In this document: positions 17,259 to 25,500 of the stretch, piece by piece
How positions within the stretch are numbered: position 1 is the stretch's first letter
Layout: each line of letters starts with the position of its first letter
Source: Candidatus Brachybacterium merdavium
Lineage (GTDB): Bacteria > Actinomycetota > Actinomycetes > Actinomycetales > Dermabacteraceae
DNA length: 64,000 bases
Assembly: GCA_019118275.1 (NCBI GenBank)
Contig: DWZH01000017.1
Span: 1-64,000, forward strand
Reading direction: 5' to 3'
Notes under the pieces: generated by a model
Told to the model about the DNA's origin: nothing
Database searches by the model: none
The model's input: the letters and a program-made list of their open reading frames with translations, nothing else
Made by a program: the position numbers and the translations under genes

Positions 17259-18824
17259 ATGCTTACCGCTGTCCGGGCCACTCACGAGCATCTCGACCTC
17301 GAGGTGCTCGATGCCCTGACGCGGAACGGCGACCGCCTGCCGGCCGTGATCGAGGAGATCGCCGCCGAGCGCGCCGCCTCCTCGCAGCCGCTGCTGGCCG
17401 GCACCGTGGTGATCAGCACCTGCAACCGTCTCGAGGTGTACCTCGACACGGAGCGTTTCCACGACGCGGTCGACGTCGTGACCGAGGCGGTCTCCCGCAC
17501 CAGCGGCCTGGACCGCGAGGTGGTCTCGCTGTGCCTGGAGGCCGCGATGGACACCCCGGTCCCGCAACACCTGTTCGAGGTCACCTCCGGGCTGCGCTCC
17601 CTGGTGCTGGGGGAGGCCGAGATCGCGGGGCAGGTCAAGACCTCCTTCGAGACCGCGCGCCGGGAGGGCCGCACCACCTCGATGCTCCACGACCTGTTCC
17701 AGCACGCCTTCCGCTGCGCCAAGCGCGTGGCCACCCAGGCGCCGGTGGGGGCGGCCGGACGCTCGGGTGCCGCCGTGGCGCTGGACCGCGCCGAGGTCGA
17801 GTTGGGCGGTTTCGACGGCCGCACCGTGCTGATCGTCGGCACCGGTGCCTATGCCCGACTGGGCGTGGCTGAGCTGCTGCGTCGCGGTGTCCAGGACGTG
17901 CGCGTGTTCTCCCGCTCCGGCCGCGCCTCGGGCTTCGCCCAGCGGCAGGGGGTGCACGTGGTGCCCGAGGGCGGGCTCGACCAGGCGCTCATCGACGCCG
18001 ATCTGGTGCTGGCCTGCTCCGGTCGCGGCACCAGCCTGTTCCCCGAACAGTTCCTGCCCGCCGGCCGCACCGTGGTGCTCGACCTCGCGCTGCACTCCGA
18101 CCTGCACCCGCTGGTGCGCCACCTCAAGGGCGTGACCGTGCTGGGGCTCGCCGACCTCGCCATGGGGGGAGAGGCGTCCGAGGATCCGGCCCTGGCCGAG
18201 GCCGAGCAGATCGTCGTCGAGACCGTCGAGGCCTTCCATCAGCAGCAGGAGGTGCGGCGTATCGATCCCGCGATGGCCGCGCTGCGCCGCCAGGTCGCCG
18301 ATACGGCCGACGCGGAGGTCGACCGGCTGCGGCGCGACGTCGACGGGCGGACCGCGGAGCTGCTTGAGCGCAGCATCCGCCGCATCCTGGCCAAGGTCAT
18401 GCACGATCCCGCCGAGCGCGCCCGCCACCTGGCCGAGACGGGCTTCGCCGACGCCTACGTCGAGGCCTTCCACACCATCTTCGGGATCGACATCTCCTCC
18501 GGTGCCCGCACCGGCGGCGGACCTGCGGAAAGCGGATCCGTGGCGGGTGAACCTGCGGATGGCGCCCCCGCGGCGGGCGCGCCGCTGGAGGGGGCGCCGG
18601 CGGAGGGCGCCTCCCCGGCCGGCTGGATGCGGGTGGACCGCACGGTCCCGCCGCGGCTGACCGGGCCCGTGGAGGTCAGCGCGGCCAGCTCGGCGATCAC
18701 ACAGGCCGGCGCGCAGGAGCCGATGGCCCTGTCGGCGGGGACCATCGCCCGCCTGGCACTGCGCGAGGGACGCTGCCCGGCCGGACACGGCAACGCCGAG
18801 GAGCTGGCCCCCGAGGACCGCTGA
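17259..18824 (+). CDS. hemA: Glutamyl-tRNA reductase
   Basis: A 521-residue NADPH enzyme that reduces glutamyl-tRNA(Glu) to glutamate-1-semialdehyde, the entry step of tetrapyrrole synthesis. The catalytic cysteine is in VISTCNRLEVYL. GLRSLVLGEAEIAGQVK and the Rossmann motif VLIVGTGAYARLGVAELL follow, then the helical dimerisation region. It is ~80 residues longer than usual because of a C-terminal tail with Ala/Gly/Pro/Glu repeats (GAPAAGAPLEGAPAEGA). It starts MLTAVRATHEHLDLEVLDAL at the ATG at 17259; an upstream GTG at 17241 lies before the -10 box and is rejected. It is divergent from the rest of the haem operon. Confidence 0.94.
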   Translation: MLTAVRATHEHLDLEVLDALTRNGDRLPAVIEEIAAERAASSQPLLAGTVVISTCNRLEVYLDTERFHDAVDVVTEAVSRTSGLDREVVSLCLEAAMDTPVPQHLFEVTSGLRSLVLGEAEIAGQVKTSFETARREGRTTSMLHDLFQHAFRCAKRVATQAPVGAAGRSGAAVALDRAEVELGGFDGRTVLIVGTGAYARLGVAELLRRGVQDVRVFSRSGRASGFAQRQGVHVVPEGGLDQALIDADLVLACSGRGTSLFPEQFLPAGRTVVLDLALHSDLHPLVRHLKGVTVLGLADLAMGGEASEDPALAEAEQIVVETVEAFHQQQEVRRIDPAMAALRRQVADTADAEVDRLRRDVDGRTAELLERSIRRILAKVMHDPAERARHLAETGFADAYVEAFHTIFGIDISSGARTGGGPAESGSVAGEPADGAPAAGAPLEGAPAEGASPAGWMRVDRTVPPRLTGPVEVSAASSAITQAGAQEPMALSAGTIARLALREGRCPAGHGNAEELAPEDR

Positions 18825-18954
18825 CGGCGGGACTGCTGACGGCGGCCGGTCGTCAGGCCTCCAGCACCCCTCAGGATCGCGCTCTGGCCGCGCGAACCCG
18901 GGCTGGCCGTCTGGTTTTCGGGTCTGCCGGCCTTCGGATCTGCTGGCCTTCTGG

Positions 18955-19389
18955 TCAGCGTCTCCTGCGAAACGGGTTCCACCAGCCGCGCGGACGCGTG
19001 ACCGCGTCGTCCTCGGCCGGGGTGTCCTCGTGGCTGAGGTCGGCCGGTGCCCCGGCCTGGGGCTCCGCCTCGGGCCCCACGTCGGGCTCCTTTTCGGGCT
19101 CCGCCTCGGTCTCGGGCTCCGCCTCCTCGTCATCGTCCAGCCAGCCGATGTCGGACTCATCGCGCGGTCGGAAGGCGCGCCGCGAGCCGAGCTCGTGCTG
19201 GACGTCCTCGAGCTCGATCTCTTGCGGTGCCTGGACCTCCTCGCCCTGATGCGGGATCGGGCAGGTCCAGAAGTACGGGCACCCCGGACAACCGGCGGTC
19301 TCCTCGTCGGGGGCCGCCTCGCGCTGCATCTGGACGCCGTCGAACTGCGGCAGCATCCGCAGGCGCGACTCGTAGGGGTTGATCTCCAT
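18955..19389 (-). CDS. Acidic hypothetical protein with Cys cluster
   Basis: A 144-residue protein with no family I recognise. It begins MEINPYESRLRMLPQFDGVQ, then carries AGCPGCPYFWTCPIPH (C-x2-C-x5-C), which could bind a metal or Fe-S centre. The middle is strongly acidic and repetitive (EAEPETEAEPEKEPD), and it ends with an aromatic/basic patch, WWNPFRRRR. A GTG three codons upstream is an alternative start. It is convergent with hemA, 130 bases away. A haem- or iron-related role is only a guess from location. Confidence 0.55.
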   Translation of the reverse strand: MEINPYESRLRMLPQFDGVQMQREAAPDEETAGCPGCPYFWTCPIPHQGEEVQAPQEIELEDVQHELGSRRAFRPRDESDIGWLDDDEEAEPETEAEPEKEPDVGPEAEPQAGAPADLSHEDTPAEDDAVTRPRGWWNPFRRRR

Positions 19390-19408
19390 GTCCCGCACAG
19401 CTTACGGC

Positions 19409-19494
19409 GACGGGGCGCGGGTCGACGGGGCGCGGGCCGACGGGCCAAGGCTGACGAGCAAAGGCCGACGGGAAGCGGGCCGACGGGGCGGGTC
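19409..19494. repeat. Degenerate 13-15-base tandem repeat, six copies
   Basis: Six units beginning gacgggg/gacggg start at 19409, 19424, 19439, 19453, 19467 and 19482. The array lies between two divergent genes. It overlaps the expected upstream promoter region of the small gene at 19549, whose -10 candidate TAGGAT is at 19510-19515. Confidence 0.65.
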
Positions 19495-19548
19495 GAAAGA
19501 GGCGGATCGTAGGATCAGGCAGGAGCAACCGAGCGCGGAGGAGTCCCG

Positions 19549-19863
19549 ATGAGCAGCACCCCCCAACAGCGGGTCCATGAGGCCACCCGGCGTCTGCTCG
19601 ATCTGCTCGAGACGGGTGACTCGATCTCGGCCGAGGCGATCGAGCTGCGGGCCGAGCTGGCCGAGGCGACGGCCGCGGCCGGCCACCTCGACGATGCCGT
19701 CTACCAGGCCGACGAGCTGTTCAAGGACGTCCAGCGCGTGCACGGACCGGACCATGCTGCGGTCGACCGTTGCCGCCGCAGCGCCGCCGTCATCGAGTCC
19801 CTCGCCCGGGCGAGACTCGCCGACGCCCCCGATCACCAGGTGAAGCCGGACTCCTCCAGCTGA
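19549..19863 (+). CDS. Small helical (TPR-like) protein
   Basis: A 104-residue protein with a strong GGAGGAG box before the ATG. It is almost entirely predicted helix (RVHEATRRLLDLLETGDS, DDAVYQADELFKDVQRVHG), arranged like one and a half tetratricopeptide repeats. No catalytic motif or signal is present. Its last 31 bases overlap the 3' end of the convergent acyltransferase gene, an antisense overlap that could couple the two messages. Function is unknown. Confidence 0.6.
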   Translation: MSSTPQQRVHEATRRLLDLLETGDSISAEAIELRAELAEATAAAGHLDDAVYQADELFKDVQRVHGPDHAAVDRCRRSAAVIESLARARLADAPDHQVKPDSSS

Positions 19864-21998
19864 CGGGTGGTCTCATCCCCGAGGGTGTCCATGTAGGTCG
19901 CGGTGACATGGTCGGTGTCGTAGAACACGAACACGTTGCCGATGAGGGTCGGGCACTCGTGGTCCGGGCAGATCCGATCGGTCAGATCCACCGCGTGCAC
20001 CGGACCGCGATCGGCGAGCTCGTCGAGATCGGCTGCATCGGCCCGGTCCGGCGGCATCAGCTCGGGATCCAGCGGCTGCGAGCAGGACTCGGGGCTACCA
20101 CCCTCCTCCATGCAGGTCACGGGATCCTCCGGGGTGCGCGGCAGGGTGCGCAGCGCGATCAGCTCCGTCCCCTCGTCGAGCAACGTGGGCACCGCCTCCT
20201 GCAGGGACTCACTGGCCGACTCCGGTGCGTTGCCGCGATAGCTGGTGGTGTTCAGCACCACCGCATCGGGCTCCAGCTCCCGCACGTACTCGAGGGCGGC
20301 GAGATTGTGGTCATAGCACTCCTGGCCCGCGTAGGTCATGGTGCCGGGGACGAACTGGCAGCCGGGCCGACGGATCACGATCAGCTTCCAGCCGTTCTCC
20401 TCCGCGGGCCTGATCAACGGGACGACCGCCTGCCCCAGCCGGGAGCTGCCGAGGGCCACCATCACCTTCGCGTCCTGCGGGGCGGCGGTGCTCGTGCAGT
20501 GCTCGGCCACGCTCTCGTCGTCGGGGGCGATCTCCCCGGTGCACTCCTCGGTCAGCGCGATGCGGTCATCGCGCAGCGTGGCCTCGGTGGGCAGCGGCGC
20601 GGCCTCGGGATCGGCATCGGGGTGCGGGGTGAAATCGGGATCCAGGACCCGCGCCCCCGGGTTGTCGGCCCCGGCCCGCTGCTCGGCGGCCTCCTGGGCC
20701 TGCTCGATGAAGGAGCGGGAGAGCACGGTGGGAGTCAGCGCGAGCACGAGCACCAGGCCCACCACCGCGGCCGAGCGCCACGGTGAGGCGTTCGCCCACC
20801 CCCACCGCCGGATCGGGGTGTCCACCAGGCGGGTCAGCAGATGGGCGAGCACGATGCTGAGGGCGATCAGGACCGTGCCCTCCACGAACCCGGCGCTCTC
20901 CTGTCCGGTCACCAGCAGCACGATGACCAGCAGCGGCCAGTGCACCAGGTACAGCCCGTAGCTGATCTCCCCGAGGAAGGCGAAGGGCCGCGAGGACAGC
21001 AGCCGGTCGGCGCCCAGGGCGGAGCCCGTCGACCCGGCCAGGAACACCAGGGCCGCCCCCGTCAGCGGGACCAGGGCGATCCAGCCCGGGAACATGCGCT
21101 GGACCTCCAGCAGCGCACCGGTGGAGACCAGCACCGCCAGGCCCGCCCAGCCCAGCACCAGCCGCAGCCACGGGCGGGCCAGCGGCGAGCCCGGGCGGGG
21201 CGGGCCGGTCGCGGCCGGCAGCAGGGCCAGCAAGGTGCCGGCCGCGAACTCCCAGATCCGGGCGGTGGTGTCGAAGTAGGCGATCGGCTGCTGCACCCCG
21301 GTGGAGTGGACCGACCACCCGAAGGAGGCCACCGCGATCACCCCGAAGACCACCGCGACCACGGCACGCGGCGAGAACCGTGAGCGCCTGGCCACGACCG
21401 CGCACAGCGCGAACAGCAACGGCCACAGCAGGAACACCTGGCCCTGGATGGACAGCGACCAGAAGTGCTGCAGGGTCGAGGTCGCCGCCCCGGTGGCCGC
21501 GTCGTAATCGGTGTCGCGCCCGATCAGCACCCAGTTCTGCACCTGCAGCAGAGACCCCGCCGCGTCCTCGAGCGTGGTCAGCCAGGTGGTGGGCGGCAGG
21601 AGCAGCAGGACCGCCGCCAGGGTGGACAGGATCACCAGGGCCGCCGGCGGCAGCAGCCGCTTGAAGGTGCGGGCCCAGTAGGCGATCGGGGCCAGCGGAG
21701 CGCCTGCCTCCATGCGACGCAGGAAGGTTCCGGTCAGGAAGAAGGCGGAGATGAACAGGAACACGTCCACACCGCCGGAGACCCGGTCGAACCACACGTG
21801 GTAGAGCACCACCAGCAGCACCGCCGTGCCGCGCAGCCCATGGATCTCGGGCCGGAAGGAGGGCGCCGCGGGGGCGCCGGGCACGGCACCGGGCGGGGGA
21901 CCGGCAGGGGGGCCCGTCCGGTCCGAGGCGCGGTGGCGGGGCGACTGCCTGGCACGGTGGCGGGGGGACTGCGTGGCGCGGTGGGGCGGTGCTCTCAT
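19833..21998 (-). CDS. OafA-type acyltransferase with SGNH domain
   Basis: A 721-residue membrane protein. After a Pro/Arg-rich cytoplasmic N-terminus, residues ~50-410 form the acyltransferase-3 domain with about ten membrane segments (REIHGLRG-like EIHGLRGTAVLLVVLYH, SGGVDVFLFISAFFLTG, QHFWSLSIQGQVF). The extracellular C-terminal half is an SGNH hydrolase-like domain (VMVALGSSRLGQAVVPLI as block I). Such proteins move acyl groups, usually acetyl, onto envelope glycans or peptidoglycan. The ATG overlaps the stop of the aminopeptidase gene (ATGA), so the start is well set. A paralogue lies at 25501-28005. Confidence 0.85.
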   Translation of the reverse strand: MRAPPHRATQSPRHRARQSPRHRASDRTGPPAGPPPGAVPGAPAAPSFRPEIHGLRGTAVLLVVLYHVWFDRVSGGVDVFLFISAFFLTGTFLRRMEAGAPLAPIAYWARTFKRLLPPAALVILSTLAAVLLLLPPTTWLTTLEDAAGSLLQVQNWVLIGRDTDYDAATGAATSTLQHFWSLSIQGQVFLLWPLLFALCAVVARRSRFSPRAVVAVVFGVIAVASFGWSVHSTGVQQPIAYFDTTARIWEFAAGTLLALLPAATGPPRPGSPLARPWLRLVLGWAGLAVLVSTGALLEVQRMFPGWIALVPLTGAALVFLAGSTGSALGADRLLSSRPFAFLGEISYGLYLVHWPLLVIVLLVTGQESAGFVEGTVLIALSIVLAHLLTRLVDTPIRRWGWANASPWRSAAVVGLVLVLALTPTVLSRSFIEQAQEAAEQRAGADNPGARVLDPDFTPHPDADPEAAPLPTEATLRDDRIALTEECTGEIAPDDESVAEHCTSTAAPQDAKVMVALGSSRLGQAVVPLIRPAEENGWKLIVIRRPGCQFVPGTMTYAGQECYDHNLAALEYVRELEPDAVVLNTTSYRGNAPESASESLQEAVPTLLDEGTELIALRTLPRTPEDPVTCMEEGGSPESCSQPLDPELMPPDRADAADLDELADRGPVHAVDLTDRICPDHECPTLIGNVFVFYDTDHVTATYMDTLGDETTRQLEESGFTW

Positions 21999-23368
21999 CC
22001 GTGCAGGAACGCCGCGCTGGCCTGCTGCAGCAGCAGCGGGTCCACGGTCGCGCACATCTCGCGTGCCGAGTGCATCGACAGCAGCGTGATGCCCACGTCG
22101 ATCGTGGTCATCCCCAGCCGGGTCGCGGTGATCGGGCCGATCGTGGAGCCGCAGGGCATGGCGTTGTTGGACACGAAGTGCTGATGGGGGACCCCGGCCT
22201 GCTCGCAGGCGGCGGCGAAGGCGGCGATGCCGACCGCGTCGGTCGCATACCGCTGCTGCGCGTTGATCTTCAGCATCGGGCCCTCGCCCAGGCGGGGCCG
22301 GGTGACGGGATCGTGCCGCTCGGGATAGTTGGGGTGGGCGGCGTGGCCGGCGTCGGCCGAGAGCACCATCGAGGAGGCGAAGGCGCGCCGGCGCGAGGAG
22401 TCGTCCCCGCCGAGCGCGGCATGCATCCGCACCAGCACGTCCTCGAGGAAGGGCCCGGCCGCCCCGGAGCGGGAGGCCGAACCGACCTCCTCGTGGTCGT
22501 TGGCGACCAGCAGCGCGATCGGGGCGCCCTCGCCGCGCTCGCTCCCCGCGACCGTGATCAGGGCCTGCGTCTCGGCGTGCACGGAGGAGAGGTTGTCCAG
22601 ACGGGCCGAGGCCAGGAACTCCTCGTCGGCGCCGAACAGCGCCGGAGCCTGGGCGTCGACGGTGACCACGTCGAAGCCGACGATGTCATCGGGGTCGATC
22701 GGGTCGAGGGGCGTGTCGTCGGTGGCCGGGTGCCCGCTCTCGTCGAGCGGGTCGGCGTGCGCGGCCAGCAGCGCGCGCACGTCCACCTCGCCGATCCCCA
22801 CGATGGGCTGCATGTGCCGCTGCGGATCGAGCTGGAGGCCGTCCTTGTTCACCGCCCGGTCCAGGTGCACCGCCAGCTGCGGCACCCGCAGCACCGGCGG
22901 CGTGGCCACCAGGGCCCGGCGCCCGCCGGTCAGCGTCAGCAGCCCGGCCAGCCGCAGCTCCCGATCGAGCCAGGAGTTCAGCAGGGGACCGCCGTAGATC
23001 TCGACCCCGACCTGGGACAGCTCCTCGTGACGGAGCTCCGGGTTCGGCTTGAGCTTCAGAGCGGGGGAGTCGGTGTGGGAACCGACGATCCGCCACGCGG
23101 TGGTGGCGTCGGCGCCGCCGGGGGTCGACCAGGCGATGATCGAGCCGTCCCGGATCACGTACCGGTCGCCGGTCACATCCTGCGCCGACCAGTGGTCGGT
23201 CTCCTGCAGCGGCGTGAAGCCGGCCTCGCGGAGCCTGCGCGCGGTCTCCTGGACGGCGTGGAAGGCCGAGGGGGAGGCGGTGACGAAGGCACCCAGGTCC
23301 TGCGCCGTGGCGCGGGCGGTGCGGGACGGGACGGCGGGGGAGGAGGACAGAGCGGACGTGGTGGTCAT
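21995..23368 (-). CDS. apeB: M18 family aspartyl aminopeptidase
   Basis: A 457-residue cytosolic zinc aminopeptidase of normal family length. Metal and catalytic segments are VGSHTDSPALKLKPNP, ANDHEEVGSASRSGAAGP, LSADAGHAAHPNYPE and the C-terminal MPCGSTIGPI. It removes N-terminal acidic or neutral residues. It is inserted in an envelope-gene run and overlaps its neighbours by four bases on both sides (ATGA at 23365-23368 and at 21995-21998), so the three genes are almost certainly cotranscribed; any functional link is unclear. Confidence 0.9.
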   Translation of the reverse strand: MTTTSALSSSPAVPSRTARATAQDLGAFVTASPSAFHAVQETARRLREAGFTPLQETDHWSAQDVTGDRYVIRDGSIIAWSTPGGADATTAWRIVGSHTDSPALKLKPNPELRHEELSQVGVEIYGGPLLNSWLDRELRLAGLLTLTGGRRALVATPPVLRVPQLAVHLDRAVNKDGLQLDPQRHMQPIVGIGEVDVRALLAAHADPLDESGHPATDDTPLDPIDPDDIVGFDVVTVDAQAPALFGADEEFLASARLDNLSSVHAETQALITVAGSERGEGAPIALLVANDHEEVGSASRSGAAGPFLEDVLVRMHAALGGDDSSRRRAFASSMVLSADAGHAAHPNYPERHDPVTRPRLGEGPMLKINAQQRYATDAVGIAAFAAACEQAGVPHQHFVSNNAMPCGSTIGPITATRLGMTTIDVGITLLSMHSAREMCATVDPLLLQQASAAFLHG

Positions 23369-25380
23369 TCGATCATTGAACCATCGGTTCCCTCGCACGG
23401 GAGCATGCGCAGCAGTCTGCTCTCACCCACCTGCAGCACCACCTCGGCGGCACCGGTCTCCGAGATCTCGTTCAGCCCCGTGTAGGTGGCGGAGCGGCCG
23501 TGCAGCTCACGGGGCCCGAAGTCCAGTGCGTAGTCCACGCCCAGCTCGTGCATCGCATCGCAGACCTCGGGGTCGCGGTGGGCCTCGTCGAGCTCGGCGT
23601 TGAGCAGATGGACCTCCGGCTCCGCCTCGAAGCCCATGTGGGTGTTGAGCACCTCACGGTCGGAGATCGCGTACGCGAGAGAGCTGCCGTTCCAGGCATT
23701 GGTGGCGATGATCGCATCCTCCGGCACCACCTCGGGCAGCTGCTCGAGCAGCTCGCGTTCGTCGTCGCTGAGCAGTGCGTCGTAGATCCAGTGGCCGAGC
23801 ATGTCCTGCTGGCTGACGGCCGTGGCGGGCGAGAGCAGGTTCATGGTCAGCACGGCCGCTGTCAGCAGCATGGCCACGACCACGCCCAGCAGGGAGCGCA
23901 GCACCGGCCATACGGCAGCGGCCCGACCACCGATCGCGTCGATGCCGACCGCCAGCACCGGTATCGCCACCACGGCCAGGATCGCGGTGACCCGGTAGTT
24001 GTCGCTGTACCAGGGGCCGGTCAGCAGGTAGCGCAGCTCGCCGACCGGAGTGGCGCGGGCGGCGACGGAGAAGCCCGCAGCCACCAGCCAGGAGGCCAGC
24101 AACCAGCGCGATCGGGTCCACAGCAGCACGCCGAGCAGGGTGAGCGCCACGACCACGCCCATGGGCACGAAGGTGGGAGAGGCGTTGGGGGACAAAGATC
24201 CGGTCTGGCCGATGGCCTCCCGCAGCGAGGCGTTGGGTTCCCAGACCGCTGACCCCCGTCCGGGGCGGGCCCGGGTCCACAGCATCGCCGAGCCGGCCAT
24301 CACGACCGCGGTCAGCGCCGCGGTGACCAGGAACGCTCCGGTGGCGCGGGGCCGGCGCAGCGCCAGGTCACGGGCGCGCACCAGCGTGGCCCACAGCAGG
24401 ATCGGCACGCCCAGCACGAGCCCCCCGAACACCCCCTGCGGATGGGCGAGGGCCACTGCGCCGCAGCCGGAGGCCAGCAGCACGAGCGTCGCCGGCCGCG
24501 ACAGCCGCTGCCGGCCCGGCGGGGCCAGCCCGATCAGGTGCACCACGCTCGTGATGGCGATCGGCATCAGGGCCAGGGACAGCAGATACGGCAGCAGCAG
24601 GCCCCAGGACATCAGCGCCAGCGGGAAGAGGGCGCTCACCCCGGCCAGCGCTCCGGTCAGGAACCATCCCAGCGGACCCGCCGAGGTGGTGGTGCGCACC
24701 AGCGCGACCAGCCCCAGCGGCCACACCACGGCAGCGACCGCGAGCATCAGCACGTTCGAGGCGAGGATGATGTCGTCCTGGCCGGCCAGCTGCGTGACCA
24801 GGCTCGCCGCTTGGTGCCACAGGGCCGGGTAGTAGCCCTCCTGGCCCTCCAGCTGGGTCATTCCGCCCACCGTCCAGGCCGAGCCGTCCTGGAGCCGCAG
24901 GATGTGCCGGGTGGCGTTGAGGTGGAAGACGTTGTCGTAGGTCTGGCTGACGGCGTCGAGCGAGCCCATGATGCTCAGCTGGCGCACCAGGATGAACACG
25001 CCGCCCACCAGCAGGCCGCCGACGGTCGCGGTGGCCCGGCCGCGGGCGGAGGCGAAGAAGGGGCCGACGCCTCCGGCCGGGGCGGGGGCCGGGGCCGCGG
25101 TGTCCGGATCGGCCGTGTGCCGGTGGCGCCCGCGCCGTCGGCCCAGCGGCCACACGATGGCGCCCAGCAGCAGACCCAGCACCAGGGCCGTCCCGATCAT
25201 CCAGGGGATGCCGAGCGCTCGACCGAGCTCGGCGGAGACGGCGATCGGCAGCAGGGACAGCGGGGCCAGGGCGGCCGCGAACACGGTGGGCCGCAGTCGC
25301 AGCGCGAACGCGGCCGGAAGACCCGGCAGCACCAGCACGGCGAGCGTGGCCAGGAGCGTGGCGGCCACGGCCCATACCTC
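23365..25380 (-). CDS. DUF6541-like polytopic membrane protein
   Basis: A 671-residue protein with about 14 predicted membrane segments followed by a C-terminal ~150-residue soluble domain. The layout resembles GT-C-type glycosyltransferases and the actinobacterial DUF6541 group. The opening WAVAATLLATLAVLVLPGLP is typical of that group. The GTG at 25380 is preferred because a ggaagcagg box lies upstream and the first membrane segment begins there. The external loop includes SIMGSLDAVSQTYDNVFHLN, where an acidic catalytic residue could sit. Association with acyltransferases suggests cell-wall polysaccharide work. Substrate is unknown. Confidence 0.6.
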   Translation of the reverse strand, partial: EVWAVAATLLATLAVLVLPGLPAAFALRLRPTVFAAALAPLSLLPIAVSAELGRALGIPWMIGTALVLGLLLGAIVWPLGRRRGRHRHTADPDTAAPAPAPAGGVGPFFASARGRATATVGGLLVGGVFILVRQLSIMGSLDAVSQTYDNVFHLNATRHILRLQDGSAWTVGGMTQLEGQEGYYPALWHQAASLVTQLAGQDDIILASNVLMLAVAAVVWPLGLVALVRTTTSAGPLGWFLTGALAGVSALFPLALMSWGLLLPYLLSLALMPIAITSVVHLIGLAPPGRQRLSRPATLVLLASGCGAVALAHPQGVFGGLVLGVPILLWATLVRARDLALRRPRATGAFLVTAALTAVVMAGSAMLWTRARPGRGSAVWEPNASLREAIGQTGSLSPNASPTFVPMGVVVALTLLGVLLWTRSRWLLASWLVAAGFSVAARATPVGELRYLLTGPWYSDNYRVTAILAVVAIPVLAVGIDAIGGRAAAVWPVLRSLLGVVVAMLLTAAVLTMNLLSPATAVSQQDMLGHWIYDALLSDDERELLEQLPEVVPEDAIIATNAWNGSSLAYAISDREVLNTHMGFEAEPEVHLLNAELDEAHRDPEVCDAMHELGVDYALDFGPRELHGRSATYTGLNEISETGAAEVVLQVGESRLLRMLPCEGTDGSMIE

Positions 25381-25500
25381 CACGGTCGAGCACCTGCTTC
25401 CTGTGACGGGCCGGCGAGCACACGCCGGACGACCGGGCACATCCTATGGTGCGGGCGGCCGCGCGGGTGCATCGGGGAGCAGGACGCGTGCGCCGTCTGC

